From positions 1 through 58,023 of the forward strand of contig NZ_RQYI01000013.1 in assembly GCF_003859795.1 (NCBI RefSeq): a stretch of 58,023 nucleotides of DNA, read 5' to 3'. The stretch is from Alloprevotella sp. OH1205_COT-284. GTDB taxonomy: Bacteria > Bacteroidota > Bacteroidia > Bacteroidales > Bacteroidaceae. Position 1 is the stretch's first letter; each line of letters starts with the position of its first letter. The position numbers and the translations under genes are program-made. The notes under the pieces were generated by a model. It was not told the DNA's origin. It saw only the letters and a list, made by a program, of their open reading frames with translations, and did no database searches. Positions 1-7,881 of this stretch are shown in pieces.

Positions 1-85
1 TATTCCATTATAGCATTATAAACACCTCCAAAGGTATGAAAAAGAGAGCATTATGCCCCCTTTCAGGAGTACATTTGACCATTAA

Positions 86-361
86 GCCAAGAATTTTTCA
101 AGAGTTTCAAGAAGAGAAAGGCGAAAGGCTGACAAAGGCGATTATGAGTCGCTTTTCATCTGTCGCAACACTTTGAAAAATCGCAAGACCATCTATATTG
201 CCAAAGAATTGCAGGATACATTGGCGGAGATAGTCATGTCTATGAGGAATAGAGATATGACCATCGGTATCTATGTGGAGAACATCATCCTTCACCATCT
301 TGAAACCTACAAAGATGAAATCAACAGATTGGCAGAGATAAAATTCAAGAAGCTATTGTGA
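86..361 (+). pseudogene. DUF3408-type conjugative-transposon protein, 3' remnant
   Basis: The frame from 86 to the TGA at 359-361 reads as the conserved C-terminal half of DUF3408 proteins, small proteins encoded in Bacteroidetes conjugative transposons: a DYESLFI stretch, then KNRKTIYIAKELQ and a final HHLETYKDEINRL. An in-frame TAA at 83-85 precedes it, and there is no ATG before the homology; the first possible start inside is a TTG at 173, within the conserved domain. The usual N-terminal half of the gene is therefore missing or in another frame. I read it as a broken or truncated transfer gene. It marks the left part of the window as the inside of a conjugative element that continues beyond the left edge. 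The family match is from memory of its conserved motifs. Confidence 0.6.
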
Positions 362-844
362 GGCATTTAGCAATGGCTTTTTGTTACTTTTGAGCCGTAT
401 CAACTCGCTGTCAAAAGTAACGAACTGTTTTTCATTGGGGGGCTTTGTCCGCCCGAAGCATAAGAAAGAAAAGGAGCGATCGGCAAATCTGCCGACCGCT
501 TTACTTCATCTGTTCTTCTTGAATGATTATTTTTGATTTTATGCGGATTCCAGAGGAGAGGGAGTTGAGTTTCAACTTTTTCTTTTTCCCTGCTTCTCGC
601 ATATCCGACATTTTCTTATGCGTTTTTCCGTCAGGTCGGTCGTTTTCGTTTCAGTGGAGTAAAAAGGTAGGGCTTAGGACAAACAAGGTTTTACGGCGAG
701 AATACTACCTGCAATGAAATGGAAGTGTGGAGATTGTCGTCTAAACGGCTTGCCGCTCCGACCTTTTTTGTGCGTGAAAGCCCGGAACTACCTTTGCTGC
801 TGACAACGAATAACCGATCCCGACATGATACACGGGCATAAGTG
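362..844. other. Intergenic stretch of the mobile element, no gene seen
   Basis: I see no convincing gene here. The open frames at 523-717 and 741-1082 lack recognisable protein features, and the second runs through the repeated segment described next. A short hairpin around 479-501 (CGGCA/TGCCG arms) is present. Its role is unknown; it could be a weak terminator or part of a transfer-related site. Confidence 0.4.
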
Positions 845-956
845 GAGGATGTGCAGGGGAGAAGCGGAGCGAAAACAAAAAACGCAGTCTTCGGAGATTG
901 CAGTTCATCAAAAGAATGGAATACACAGAAAACAAAAACCGCCCCAACGGACGGTT
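845..956 (-). repeat. Direct repeat copy 1 (left flank of ABC-3C cargo), with terminator
   Basis: This segment matches 6117-6232 in the same orientation over about 110 nt with scattered differences. Shared blocks include CGCAGTCTTCGGAG, TTCATCAAAAGAAT, GAATACAC and CCGCCCCAACGGACGG. At its right end (937-956) it holds an AACCG/CGGTT hairpin. Read on the minus strand, the hairpin is followed by a T-rich run, so it looks like an intrinsic terminator for the cargo operon ending at 1101. A second small hairpin with a TTCG loop (GCAG...TTGC arms) lies around 885-900. Confidence 0.75.
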
Positions 957-1100
957 CATATGATCAAATTGAATATAGTATGAGATGTTTGTTAAAAAGA
1001 AGAAATGTATAAAAAGGTTATACATTTGCATGGCATTCAGAGGCAATAGCCTTATCGTCCATACCTTGGATATGTTCGACACCTTTGGATACTATAATAT

Positions 1101-2129
1101 TTATCCATAGTATAGTTTAATAAAATTCTTTTTCTTCTCATCATCATATCCTTGTTCAATAAAGGCAGACGCATCTAACACCTTAAGTTCAAAATCTGCT
1201 CCTATCTTTATAATGTTTGCCTTTGTTATAGCTTTTCTTTTCGTCGCATTTTGTGTGCATTTAAATATTTCTGGTATTTTTCCTGTTCTATCTTCATATT
1301 CCTTTCGACACACTGGTAATAAGGATGCTACTTCGTCATCTATTGCTAATGATGAAATCAATTCATTTGTATTAATTTCGGCACCATCCTCTTGCAACAT
1401 TTGTGTAATTCTTCGAGACACCTTCGCTAATTTCAAGGATTTTTCAGGCTGTTCTTTACTTACCTTTTGTACTATAAAAGAGCAAAAGTTCGCTATGCTT
1501 TCTGTATATTGAAAATCGGTGATAATATCCTTAACATATAGGAAGTTATTCGACCAATATCTACCATCCTGACGAATAGTTGATGTTTCCACGATTGAAA
1601 TCAAATAACCTTCATCTGACTTGGTGTTAAAAATCAAACAACCCTTATCCAAATGTTTTGTACTCAAGCCTAACTGCGGCTTTATTGAATATTCGCCATT
1701 CTCATAGGATACAGTTAGGAAACTATCTTTAGCTTCTGTTTTGAGAAGCATGAGCGCATCAACAGTTTCATTATTAAGGATACAACCGTCAATGTAGATT
1801 ACATAAAACTCACCATTGGCTATATTAGGGTGTATGCTTTGGTTATAAAGGTGTATAGCAAGATTGTTAGATTGCTTAACTATATCATCTTTATTTTCAA
1901 ATATCTTGTGTACAAATCTATAAGACAGATTTATGTCTAAAGACTCTATTGAATCGAATTGTCTAAAAACATCAAATTTGAATGTGTTTTTTACCAATGT
2001 TGAAATAAAATCAGAAGCAAATGACATATCATCTGCTTTAGAAGCAAATGCTACACCTTCTTCTTTTAACTTATTGCCTACTTTTTGTACAGTGGCTATT
2101 GTAGGGACTCCTAATTTTAAGTTTACCAT
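1101..2129 (-). CDS. NdpA/YejK-like nucleoid-associated protein, fourth gene of ABC-3C cargo
   Basis: The 342-residue product resembles the 37-kDa nucleoid-associated protein family (NdpA/YejK): LAIHLYNQSIHPNIANGEF followed by YVIYIDG and a VDALMLLKTE segment matches the family's conserved core. Characterised NdpA-type proteins bind DNA and are found in the nucleoid. The start codon overlaps the last base of the upstream DUF3732 gene, so the two are translationally coupled and must be read as one operon. An NdpA-like protein is not one of the standard three ABC-3C components, which makes this an accessory or fourth component. It could protect self DNA, sense nucleoid state, or recruit the ATPase; none of these is shown by sequence. 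The terminator at 937-956 lies downstream. Confidence 0.75.
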   Translation of the reverse strand: MVNLKLGVPTIATVQKVGNKLKEEGVAFASKADDMSFASDFISTLVKNTFKFDVFRQFDSIESLDINLSYRFVHKIFENKDDIVKQSNNLAIHLYNQSIHPNIANGEFYVIYIDGCILNNETVDALMLLKTEAKDSFLTVSYENGEYSIKPQLGLSTKHLDKGCLIFNTKSDEGYLISIVETSTIRQDGRYWSNNFLYVKDIITDFQYTESIANFCSFIVQKVSKEQPEKSLKLAKVSRRITQMLQEDGAEINTNELISSLAIDDEVASLLPVCRKEYEDRTGKIPEIFKCTQNATKRKAITKANIIKIGADFELKVLDASAFIEQGYDDEKKKNFIKLYYG

Positions 2130-3994
2130 TATTCGTAGATATATTTAGGAATTAAGCCTCCTTGATCAATTTTAGAGAACTTTGCTGTAGTATGGAAATA
2201 CTCTAAATCCTTCCAATATGATTCATCCGCATGCTCAATTAATATCATCTGAAAACTCCTGTTTTGGTTTCCAATAATCTCTTCCATAAATTCGTTGAGC
2301 AGACGGAAAGCTTTCATAAGTTGTTTCTTATCGTCATTATTTAGCATACTCTTATCTGCATAATAAGGCATACTTGGCTGATCAATAAAAAGAAACGAAC
2401 CAACCTGTTTGGACTTATGGTACATTATAGACTCATGCAACCCCAAAAAGAAACACAAATGCAGGAACATATAGTTTGATTTACTGCCGATATTTCGAAC
2501 AGGATATTCTTCTCCATTTTTTAACAAAGAGATTCTTCTTTCATCATCATCATAACGCATAGTAGAATCTGGATAAGAATCCACGATGCCATTGCTTGAG
2601 TGAAAATATTTATTTATAAAGTGATTCATTTCCTCTTTTACATCATGGGGCAATAAAGAAATGTTCTTCTGCACTATCTTCAAAGATTCTATATCAGAGA
2701 CCATATTTTGTTCTGTACTTGCCTGATACGTATCAACTTTCGGCTTTTTCAAATTTTTTAATTGGTATTTAAGACCTATAGCCCGTTCGAGCCATTTGGG
2801 ATTTGCTATGGTTTTACGAAGATTCGTTAATTGTTTCAGTTCATACTCACATGCCTTGAGTTTTTCCTTTAATTCTTCGTGCCTTTTAGCAAAATCATGC
2901 GGTAAATTAGGCTTTACCTTTCCAGTATCCTTGATTTGTACTAATTGCTTCTCTAACAAATTAAGAAGTTCGATGGTTTCAGGAGATGTTATGACTTCAT
3001 CGATATGCTTCTTTATGTAAATAATAGGACGTAAACTATCTTGAATATTTTTCCCTATGGATTTTTGCTTCTGCATTTCTGCAAATAAAGAGTTATAGAT
3101 ACTTAACTTGTTAATCAATTCATCCCGCTTCTTTTTAAGCGATTCCAACTTCTTTGTATCTTCATCATTCTTTATCAGCTTATTATAGGCACTTAAAGCA
3201 TTATTGATGTAATGTAACATTTTATCTGCAAAGTCACGATCAAAAAAACTATCTGCAGCAACCAGATTAAGACTCAACGCATCATCATAAATTTTAGTGA
3301 GACTAGCCTTGTAATATTCTTCATCGTCTTGAGCTTTTCGATGCTTCATCTGATATTGCTCTAAATCCTTTACAGCTTTTTCAATTTTTGCTGTTATCGC
3401 CTTTGCATCATGATGTTGAATACCATTAACAAGCTCTAAAGCATAATCAAGTAAAGTATCATAACTACGATTAATAAAAAATGCCGTGTCAAAATAAGTG
3501 TTAGCTGATGATATAATATCTTCAGTTAAATAATTAAATGGCAAAAAATGCCTGAAGGACATATTGTACTTTCGATTACCAACTTTAGTTTCATGCTGAG
3601 GAACATAAAACATCCTTGTCAGAATTGTTCTCATCTCACCCACAGAGTGAGTCTGTATGTATGGCATAGGATATTCCTCTTGCTCCTTCCAATACACATC
3701 TTGCGTACCTTGTCCTGAATGAGGTGCCTTCCTCATTAGGATGTAGCTTCTTTCTTCAAGAAATATATTCATTCCATAGTATTCAACATTTTCATTGATA
3801 ATATTCTCAACTATGGTGGGATTATCTGACAATAGGAGGTAATCAATAATATCAAGTATAGAAGACTTACCTGTGGAAGAATCTCCTGTAATAACATTAA
3901 TTCTATTTGGTTCGAACGAGTAGGTTATCGATCTTTCTGTATTTTCTCTAAACCCCTTGAACCACAACTTTATGCTAGCAATATATAGATTCAT
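2129..3994 (-). CDS. DUF3732 ABC-type ATPase of ABC-three-component system
   Basis: The 621-residue protein begins with an ABC/SMC-like N-lobe: strand INVITG followed by a Walker A GDSSTGKS at residues 37-44. A long charged middle (about 195-420) looks like a coiled coil. The C-lobe has IGSKSNYMFLHL in the signature position, a Walker B FLFIDQPS around residue 538, and an H-loop LIEHAD around 588. The D-Q-P after Walker B is what I recall as normal for DUF3732 and differs from the D-E-P of canonical SMC/Rad50 ATPases. DUF3732 proteins are the ATPase component of ABC-3C systems, a class predicted from comparative genomics to act in genomic conflict. It overlaps the middle-component gene by 4 nt upstream and the NdpA-like gene by 1 nt downstream. 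Confidence 0.85.
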   Translation of the reverse strand: MNLYIASIKLWFKGFRENTERSITYSFEPNRINVITGDSSTGKSSILDIIDYLLLSDNPTIVENIINENVEYYGMNIFLEERSYILMRKAPHSGQGTQDVYWKEQEEYPMPYIQTHSVGEMRTILTRMFYVPQHETKVGNRKYNMSFRHFLPFNYLTEDIISSANTYFDTAFFINRSYDTLLDYALELVNGIQHHDAKAITAKIEKAVKDLEQYQMKHRKAQDDEEYYKASLTKIYDDALSLNLVAADSFFDRDFADKMLHYINNALSAYNKLIKNDEDTKKLESLKKKRDELINKLSIYNSLFAEMQKQKSIGKNIQDSLRPIIYIKKHIDEVITSPETIELLNLLEKQLVQIKDTGKVKPNLPHDFAKRHEELKEKLKACEYELKQLTNLRKTIANPKWLERAIGLKYQLKNLKKPKVDTYQASTEQNMVSDIESLKIVQKNISLLPHDVKEEMNHFINKYFHSSNGIVDSYPDSTMRYDDDERRISLLKNGEEYPVRNIGSKSNYMFLHLCFFLGLHESIMYHKSKQVGSFLFIDQPSMPYYADKSMLNNDDKKQLMKAFRLLNEFMEEIIGNQNRSFQMILIEHADESYWKDLEYFHTTAKFSKIDQGGLIPKYIYE

Positions 3995-4419
3995 AATTGT
4001 ACATTCAATTTGTTATAAATTTCTTTGGAAGATAAGTTACAACACATATCCAATAAAACATGAGCATCTTTAATGATTCTGTCTAATCGCTTAGAATGTA
4101 AATTCTCATCAGGAAAGGAATAATCAATTAATTGCACAATATCGTCTGAGATATCGATAACCTTACTTTGCTTGAGAATTACCATAGCATTTATGAAATA
4201 TGGTCCAAAAGAAGCTAATTTACGAGAAATTAATCCTTGGTTACTTATCAAACTAGAAAGTTCTTCAAAATTCTGAGACTTACGGATAATCGCACCCAAC
4301 TTATTATCAATCAGTAAAGTAATCATAAGATAAGATATAGGCATATCCATTTCCCTTCTTCTGAGAAGATGAACTATACATGCCATAATTAATGCTTCAT
4401 TATTGTAAACTCTGTTCAT
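3991..4419 (-). CDS. ABC-3C middle component (small helical protein)
   Basis: This 142-residue protein is mostly helical, with an N-terminal NNEALIMACIVHLL helix. It sits exactly between the DUF3732 ATPase (4-nt ATGA overlap) and the nuclease-like protein (2-nt gap). Position, size and the N-terminal pattern match the winged-helix-like middle components that link ATPase and effector in ABC-3C systems. I did not recognise catalytic residues. The identification rests mainly on context and the known gene order of these systems, so the exact middle-component subtype is left open. Confidence 0.7.
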   Translation of the reverse strand: MNRVYNNEALIMACIVHLLRRREMDMPISYLMITLLIDNKLGAIIRKSQNFEELSSLISNQGLISRKLASFGPYFINAMVILKQSKVIDISDDIVQLIDYSFPDENLHSKRLDRIIKDAHVLLDMCCNLSSKEIYNKLNVQL

Positions 4420-4421
4420 TA

Positions 4422-5681
4422 TTACTTGAATTTATTTTTCCAATCACGATGCCAACCTATCAATGGTAAATCAGAAATTATTTCAGTTGCTGAATTTGAA
4501 TAATAATAAATACATCCTTCACTTAATTGATTTCCTAAAGGAGTGTCAGATACAAAAAACAGCTTATCTCTCATATCATCAACAGTACAACATCCTGCCT
4601 GACATAATTCATCATCTGTAGACATTTGTGTAATATTGCGATGCTTTTTATTATAACAATTATCCCAAGCAGACAGAACATCATTGGTCAAATTCTTCAC
4701 ATCTTCACTTATCAAAGTATTATCATTACAAAGTTCATGAAAATTATTATTAAAACGTAACCAGCTTAATGTTAAACGAGATATTCTGTCTAGCTCATTT
4801 TCCTTAACGTAACATACTGAAAAAAGTTGCTTCATAAACAATAATTCACGAAAATCGCCATTAAATTCATCGATAGAACAGTCTCTAAAATGAATTGCCT
4901 TACGACCAATATCAAGTATGCTTTGATATCGTTCTGTGAAAATAGAGCCGTTATATGATACTGGGGTTCTATTAATAATATTAACTATAGAATCATCTCT
5001 TAATGATCTCATAAGATGATTATATACCCAATCAATACGATTGTGGTTTAAACCAAAGCGATTACTCATGATTCGTTTTATATCTTCTTTCAAGACATCA
5101 GAAGTTTTCGAAATAGAGATCCGAGAACAAAACTCCTTCAGATAATCCTTATTGAGCAGATCACTGATTATTTGTGAAACATTTAAGTGATTATTTACCG
5201 ATTTATCAGATTTTATTTTGCTCTTTTCTGTTCTTTCAGATTCTTTTATAGTAACAAAGGCTGATTTTAAATCCTCGACCGAATGAGTATTATGAAAAGC
5301 CTCAATTGCTTCAACAAATTTATTTTTGGAGATTGCTTTGTTTGTTATCAATTGAAACTTTGTATTTTCTAAAATGTCTGGTTGTTCTTCAATAAATTTC
5401 ATCCAAATGGAAATAGTTTTCCACAAATCAGTATCCCGATTGCTTAAATTAATCGTTTCTCCTTTTGGATTTTTACAGATACTATGTTTTATTTGATATA
5501 GGGTTATACCCTCCTTCGTTTGTGCATCAACATCATCACGTAATTCAAAGCTAATAGTTGCATCATCATCGTTTTCTTTTAATAGCATTAGCACAAAGTA
5601 ATCCCATTGATATTCAAAGGCTACAAAAATATCTGCAGCCGAACGTTTGCTTTGTTCTTTAGATGGTGTTATTACGCTCAT
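4422..5681 (-). CDS. ABC-3C effector with DUF4297/Cap4-like PD-(D/E)XK nuclease domain
   Basis: The 419-residue protein opens with an EYQWDYFVLMLL helix. A restriction-fold core follows: SFELRDDVD around E46/D49/D50, then LYQIKH with Q63 and K65. This spacing (helix, E/D-D strand, Q-x-K strand) is that of DUF4297/Cap4-type dsDNA endonucleases. The remaining ~330 residues form a helical C-terminal region of the kind that contacts the other ABC-3C subunits. It is the first of the tightly packed structural genes after the regulator and is strongly A+T-rich, unlike the chromosome to the right. Nuclease activity is inferred from the fold signature only. A Cap4 role in a cyclic-nucleotide system is unlikely because no nucleotidyltransferase gene is nearby. 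Confidence 0.75.
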   Translation of the reverse strand: MSVITPSKEQSKRSAADIFVAFEYQWDYFVLMLLKENDDDATISFELRDDVDAQTKEGITLYQIKHSICKNPKGETINLSNRDTDLWKTISIWMKFIEEQPDILENTKFQLITNKAISKNKFVEAIEAFHNTHSVEDLKSAFVTIKESERTEKSKIKSDKSVNNHLNVSQIISDLLNKDYLKEFCSRISISKTSDVLKEDIKRIMSNRFGLNHNRIDWVYNHLMRSLRDDSIVNIINRTPVSYNGSIFTERYQSILDIGRKAIHFRDCSIDEFNGDFRELLFMKQLFSVCYVKENELDRISRLTLSWLRFNNNFHELCNDNTLISEDVKNLTNDVLSAWDNCYNKKHRNITQMSTDDELCQAGCCTVDDMRDKLFFVSDTPLGNQLSEGCIYYYSNSATEIISDLPLIGWHRDWKNKFK

Positions 5682-5719
5682 ATGAATTCAATTACAATAA
5701 TATCAATTACTATCAGTTT

Positions 5720-5932
5720 TTAATCTTTGTTGCCACCGTTAATAAGTTGGCGAGGGTCTATGTTCAAAAGTTCTGCAATTCTAACAAGCATATCAAGCGA
5801 GGGTTGCATCTTGTTGGAGCACCATCGCGAAACGGTTGCTTCATTTTTACCAACTTGTTCCGCTAGCCATTTTCCTGTTTTACCATTCTCAACTAACACA
5901 ACTTTTAGCCTATTTATTTTTTGAAATTCCAT
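5720..5932 (-). CDS. XRE-family helix-turn-helix regulator of the cargo operon
   Basis: A 70-residue protein with one HTH_3/XRE domain: WLAEQVGKNEATVSRWCSN is the helix-turn-helix, followed by PSLDMLVRIAELLNID. I start it at the ATG at 5932; the frame extends upstream only to a TTG at 5953. A TAnnTTTG box on the minus strand (TAACTTTG, 5977-5984) lies about 45 nt upstream, so this gene probably leads the operon. Small XRE genes upstream of restriction-like or conflict systems usually repress or time expression of the toxic genes. Here that role is inferred from position. Confidence 0.8.
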   Translation of the reverse strand: MEFQKINRLKVVLVENGKTGKWLAEQVGKNEATVSRWCSNKMQPSLDMLVRIAELLNIDPRQLINGGNKD

Positions 5933-5976
5933 ACGCTTTGATTCGTCTTTCAATTATAACAACTTGACTTATTTTG

Positions 5977-5984
5977 CAAAGTTA
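5977..5984 (-). promoter_or_regulatory. Candidate -7 box for the ABC-3C operon
   Basis: On the minus strand the sequence reads TAACTTTG, matching the Bacteroidetes -7 consensus TAnnTTTG. No clear TTTG at the -33 position was seen. It lies upstream of the XRE gene and would drive the whole cargo operon. Confidence 0.5.
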
Positions 5985-6116
5985 GTGATAATATATGAAA
6001 ATACCGCATTGATTCCCAGAAAAATACAGTATAGCATTTATTGTCCCAATGATTTTCGTTCGCCCGGCTCCGAAACTTTCTTTTCTGAAGTGAACAACAC
6101 CTAATTTCTATCTAAT

Positions 6117-6232
6117 GAAGGATGTGCCGGGAGAGAAACAGGGCGAGAACAAAAACGCAGTCTTCGGAGGCTGCATTTCATCAAAAGAATAGAATACACG
6201 GAAAAGAAAAAGCCGCCCCAACGGACGGCTTT
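6117..6232 (-). repeat. Direct repeat copy 2 (right flank of ABC-3C cargo), with terminator
   Basis: Second copy of the segment at 845-956, same orientation. Its terminator hairpin (6209-6232) has arms AAAGCCG and CGGCTTT; on the minus strand it is followed by TTTTTCTTTT. Compared with copy 1, a G inserted in one arm is matched by a C inserted in the other, so the base pairing is kept. It lies just downstream of the integrase and could end its transcription. The two copies bracket the cargo operon exactly. Confidence 0.75.
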
Positions 6233-6276
6233 ACGAAAATAACTCGGAGAAAATTCTTTTTTCTCACGATATACTC

Positions 6277-7470
6277 TTATCTTTGCAACAAACAAAGTGG
6301 TTCTTTGAAATTGAAATGGCAAAACAAGGTAGAGTATAGAAGCTCACTGGTTTCCTTATCGTTACCTCCCTTTATTGACAAACAATATAATCTGTTGATT
6401 ATTTGTTTTTTATAAAATTCTCTATGCTTTCCAACGTGCCACGTAATCTCTTTTTCGATACCGCAGAATCCGATGATTTTCTTGATGTTTTTGCAAGCGG
6501 TCATATACGTCGGAACGGGCAGAAGCAGGTTGTCATTTGCCATACCATCGTATTTCTCGATAATCTGCTTCGGAATATCCAAAAGCATGATGTTGGATTC
6601 CACGCCCGTCTTTTGTCGCTTGGTCATAATCCAGAGTTTACCGTCAAAGGAAGTCTGAAGGTTGTCTTTGGTCAGGTTCTTCATATCGGTAAAGGACAAC
6701 CCCGTAAAACAGCAGAAAACGTACAAATCCCGAACTAACTCCATTGATTTACGCCTGAACTTCAAATCCAACAGCCTGCGGATTTCATCCTTGGTCAGAT
6801 AGTCCCTGTCGGTACTCTCGGCGGATATACTGTAATCTACGAACGGGTCACGGACTATCCAGCCGTGATTCTGGGCAATGGTAATCATACGGCGCAGGGG
6901 CATCATGTAAATCCATACCGTATTGTTACAGCATTTCTTTTCGGTGCGCAGGAAGATGTCAAAGTCGGTAATGAAAGCCGGAGTGAGTTCTTTCAAAGCA
7001 ATGTCACTGACACGGTAACGGTTCTTGATGAACTCCTCCAAATGCTTATAGACCGTGCAATACTTGTGGTAGGTGGATGGGCATCGCAAGCCTGCATCGA
7101 CCTGTTTGAAAAAGTCCTCATTGTGCTGGGCAAAGACTTTCAGCAGGGTTTCGTGCCGCATCTCCAAACCCAAGAAAGCGTTCTTCACTTTCTCGGCAGT
7201 GACATAGTTATCCCGCTCGGCTATCTCCTTGTATTTGGCATTGATGCCGACACGTATCTTGTCCAAGAAACGGTTGGTTTCCAAGGCCACGGTACTTTTG
7301 CCCGAAGCGCGGTTGCTCTTGATGTCCCACAAGTCGGGATGAATGTCGCATTTGCAACTGAACTGGGCTATCGTACCGTCAATGGTGATACGGCACATCA
7401 CGGGAACGGAACCGTTCTTCTTGGGGGCGTTCTTTTTGAGGTAGAACAGAACCTTAAACGTACTACGCAT
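6277..7470 (-). pseudogene. CTnDOT-type tyrosine integrase, 3' end replaced
   Basis: The 397-residue frame has the N-terminal arm-binding and SAM-like domains of Bacteroidales conjugative-transposon integrases (MRSTFKVLFYLKKN..., CPSTYHKY) and the first part of the catalytic domain (FTGLSFTDMKNLT, then the TKRQKTG lysine loop). At the box II position it reads ITWHVGKH around residues 343-349, where the family has ITWHxARHTFAT. After that the sequence becomes unrelated, low-complexity coding up to the stop. The second-box arginine is lysine, and the following helices with the catalytic tyrosine are absent. The protein should therefore be unable to recombine. Homologous coding spans about 6424-7470; the DNA from 6277 to about 6423 comes from something else. 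TAGTTTTG at 7493-7500 on the minus strand could be its -7 box. Confidence 0.75.
6278..6285 (+). promoter_or_regulatory. Candidate plus-strand -7 box with orphan leader
   Basis: TATCTTTG fits TAnnTTTG. Downstream an ATG at 6316 opens only seven codons (MAKQGRV) before a TAG. This looks like the start of a gene whose body was lost, next to the point where the integrase homology breaks off (about 6424). Alternatively it is a chance match. Confidence 0.3.
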
Positions 7471-7593
7471 AACTCTGACTTTTTACGGTTTACAAAACTA
7501 TTCATTGTCAGGTTATTTGTTGCTATGCAAAACATTGTCGTGCAATGGTAAAGAAACAATTCGCAATTTATTTGCCTATTTCTTTTCATCGAC

Positions 7594-7603
7594 GTACCTT
7601 TGC
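7594..7603 (+). other. Candidate CTnDOT-type attachment core / element-chromosome junction
   Basis: GTACCTTTGC matches exactly the GTAnnTTTGC core that CTnDOT-family elements use for integration. It lies about 120 nt beyond the integrase start, where an end of such an element is expected, and where A+T-rich DNA gives way to core-like DNA. It also overlaps a near-ideal Bacteroidetes promoter: TTTG at 7571-7574, 20 nt, then TACCTTTG at 7595-7602, pointing out of the element. Because GTAnnTTTGC overlaps the ordinary -7 box, the match alone is not proof. Confidence 0.55.
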
Positions 7604-7881
7604 AGGAGGTAATCCCCGAAGTTCAGGTCGGATTTTGCACTGTTCGTTACCGCTTTTCCCAATCCTCACTTGCAAAGGAGCTGGTAATGTTTTGGTAACG
7701 TTGCTCTGTCCGAAGTTGGTATAACCCCGTCTTTTCGAGGTTTTGCGTCGAAAGGCTCAAAAAACAGAACCGACTGACTCACAAATCATTCACGCTATTT
7801 CGCCTTTTCTTGAACCTTGGGGATAGATTTTTCAATAAAAAAATAAAAAGTGTAACCTTCGTTCTATCGACAAAAGGAGAT
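7604..7881. other. Intergenic stretch right of the element junction
   Basis: No gene is seen between the candidate junction and the structured repeat at 7882. The outward-facing promoter at 7571-7602 would transcribe into it. Confidence 0.4.

Noticed and set aside
523-1082. Two small open frames left of the cargo operon
   Set aside because: Composition is unlike protein, one overlaps the direct repeat and terminator, and no family signal was seen.
4422-5681. CBASS (Cap4) assignment for the nuclease-like gene
   Set aside because: No CD-NTase or Cap2/Cap3 genes are nearby; the DUF3732 ATPase and middle component point to an ABC-3C system.
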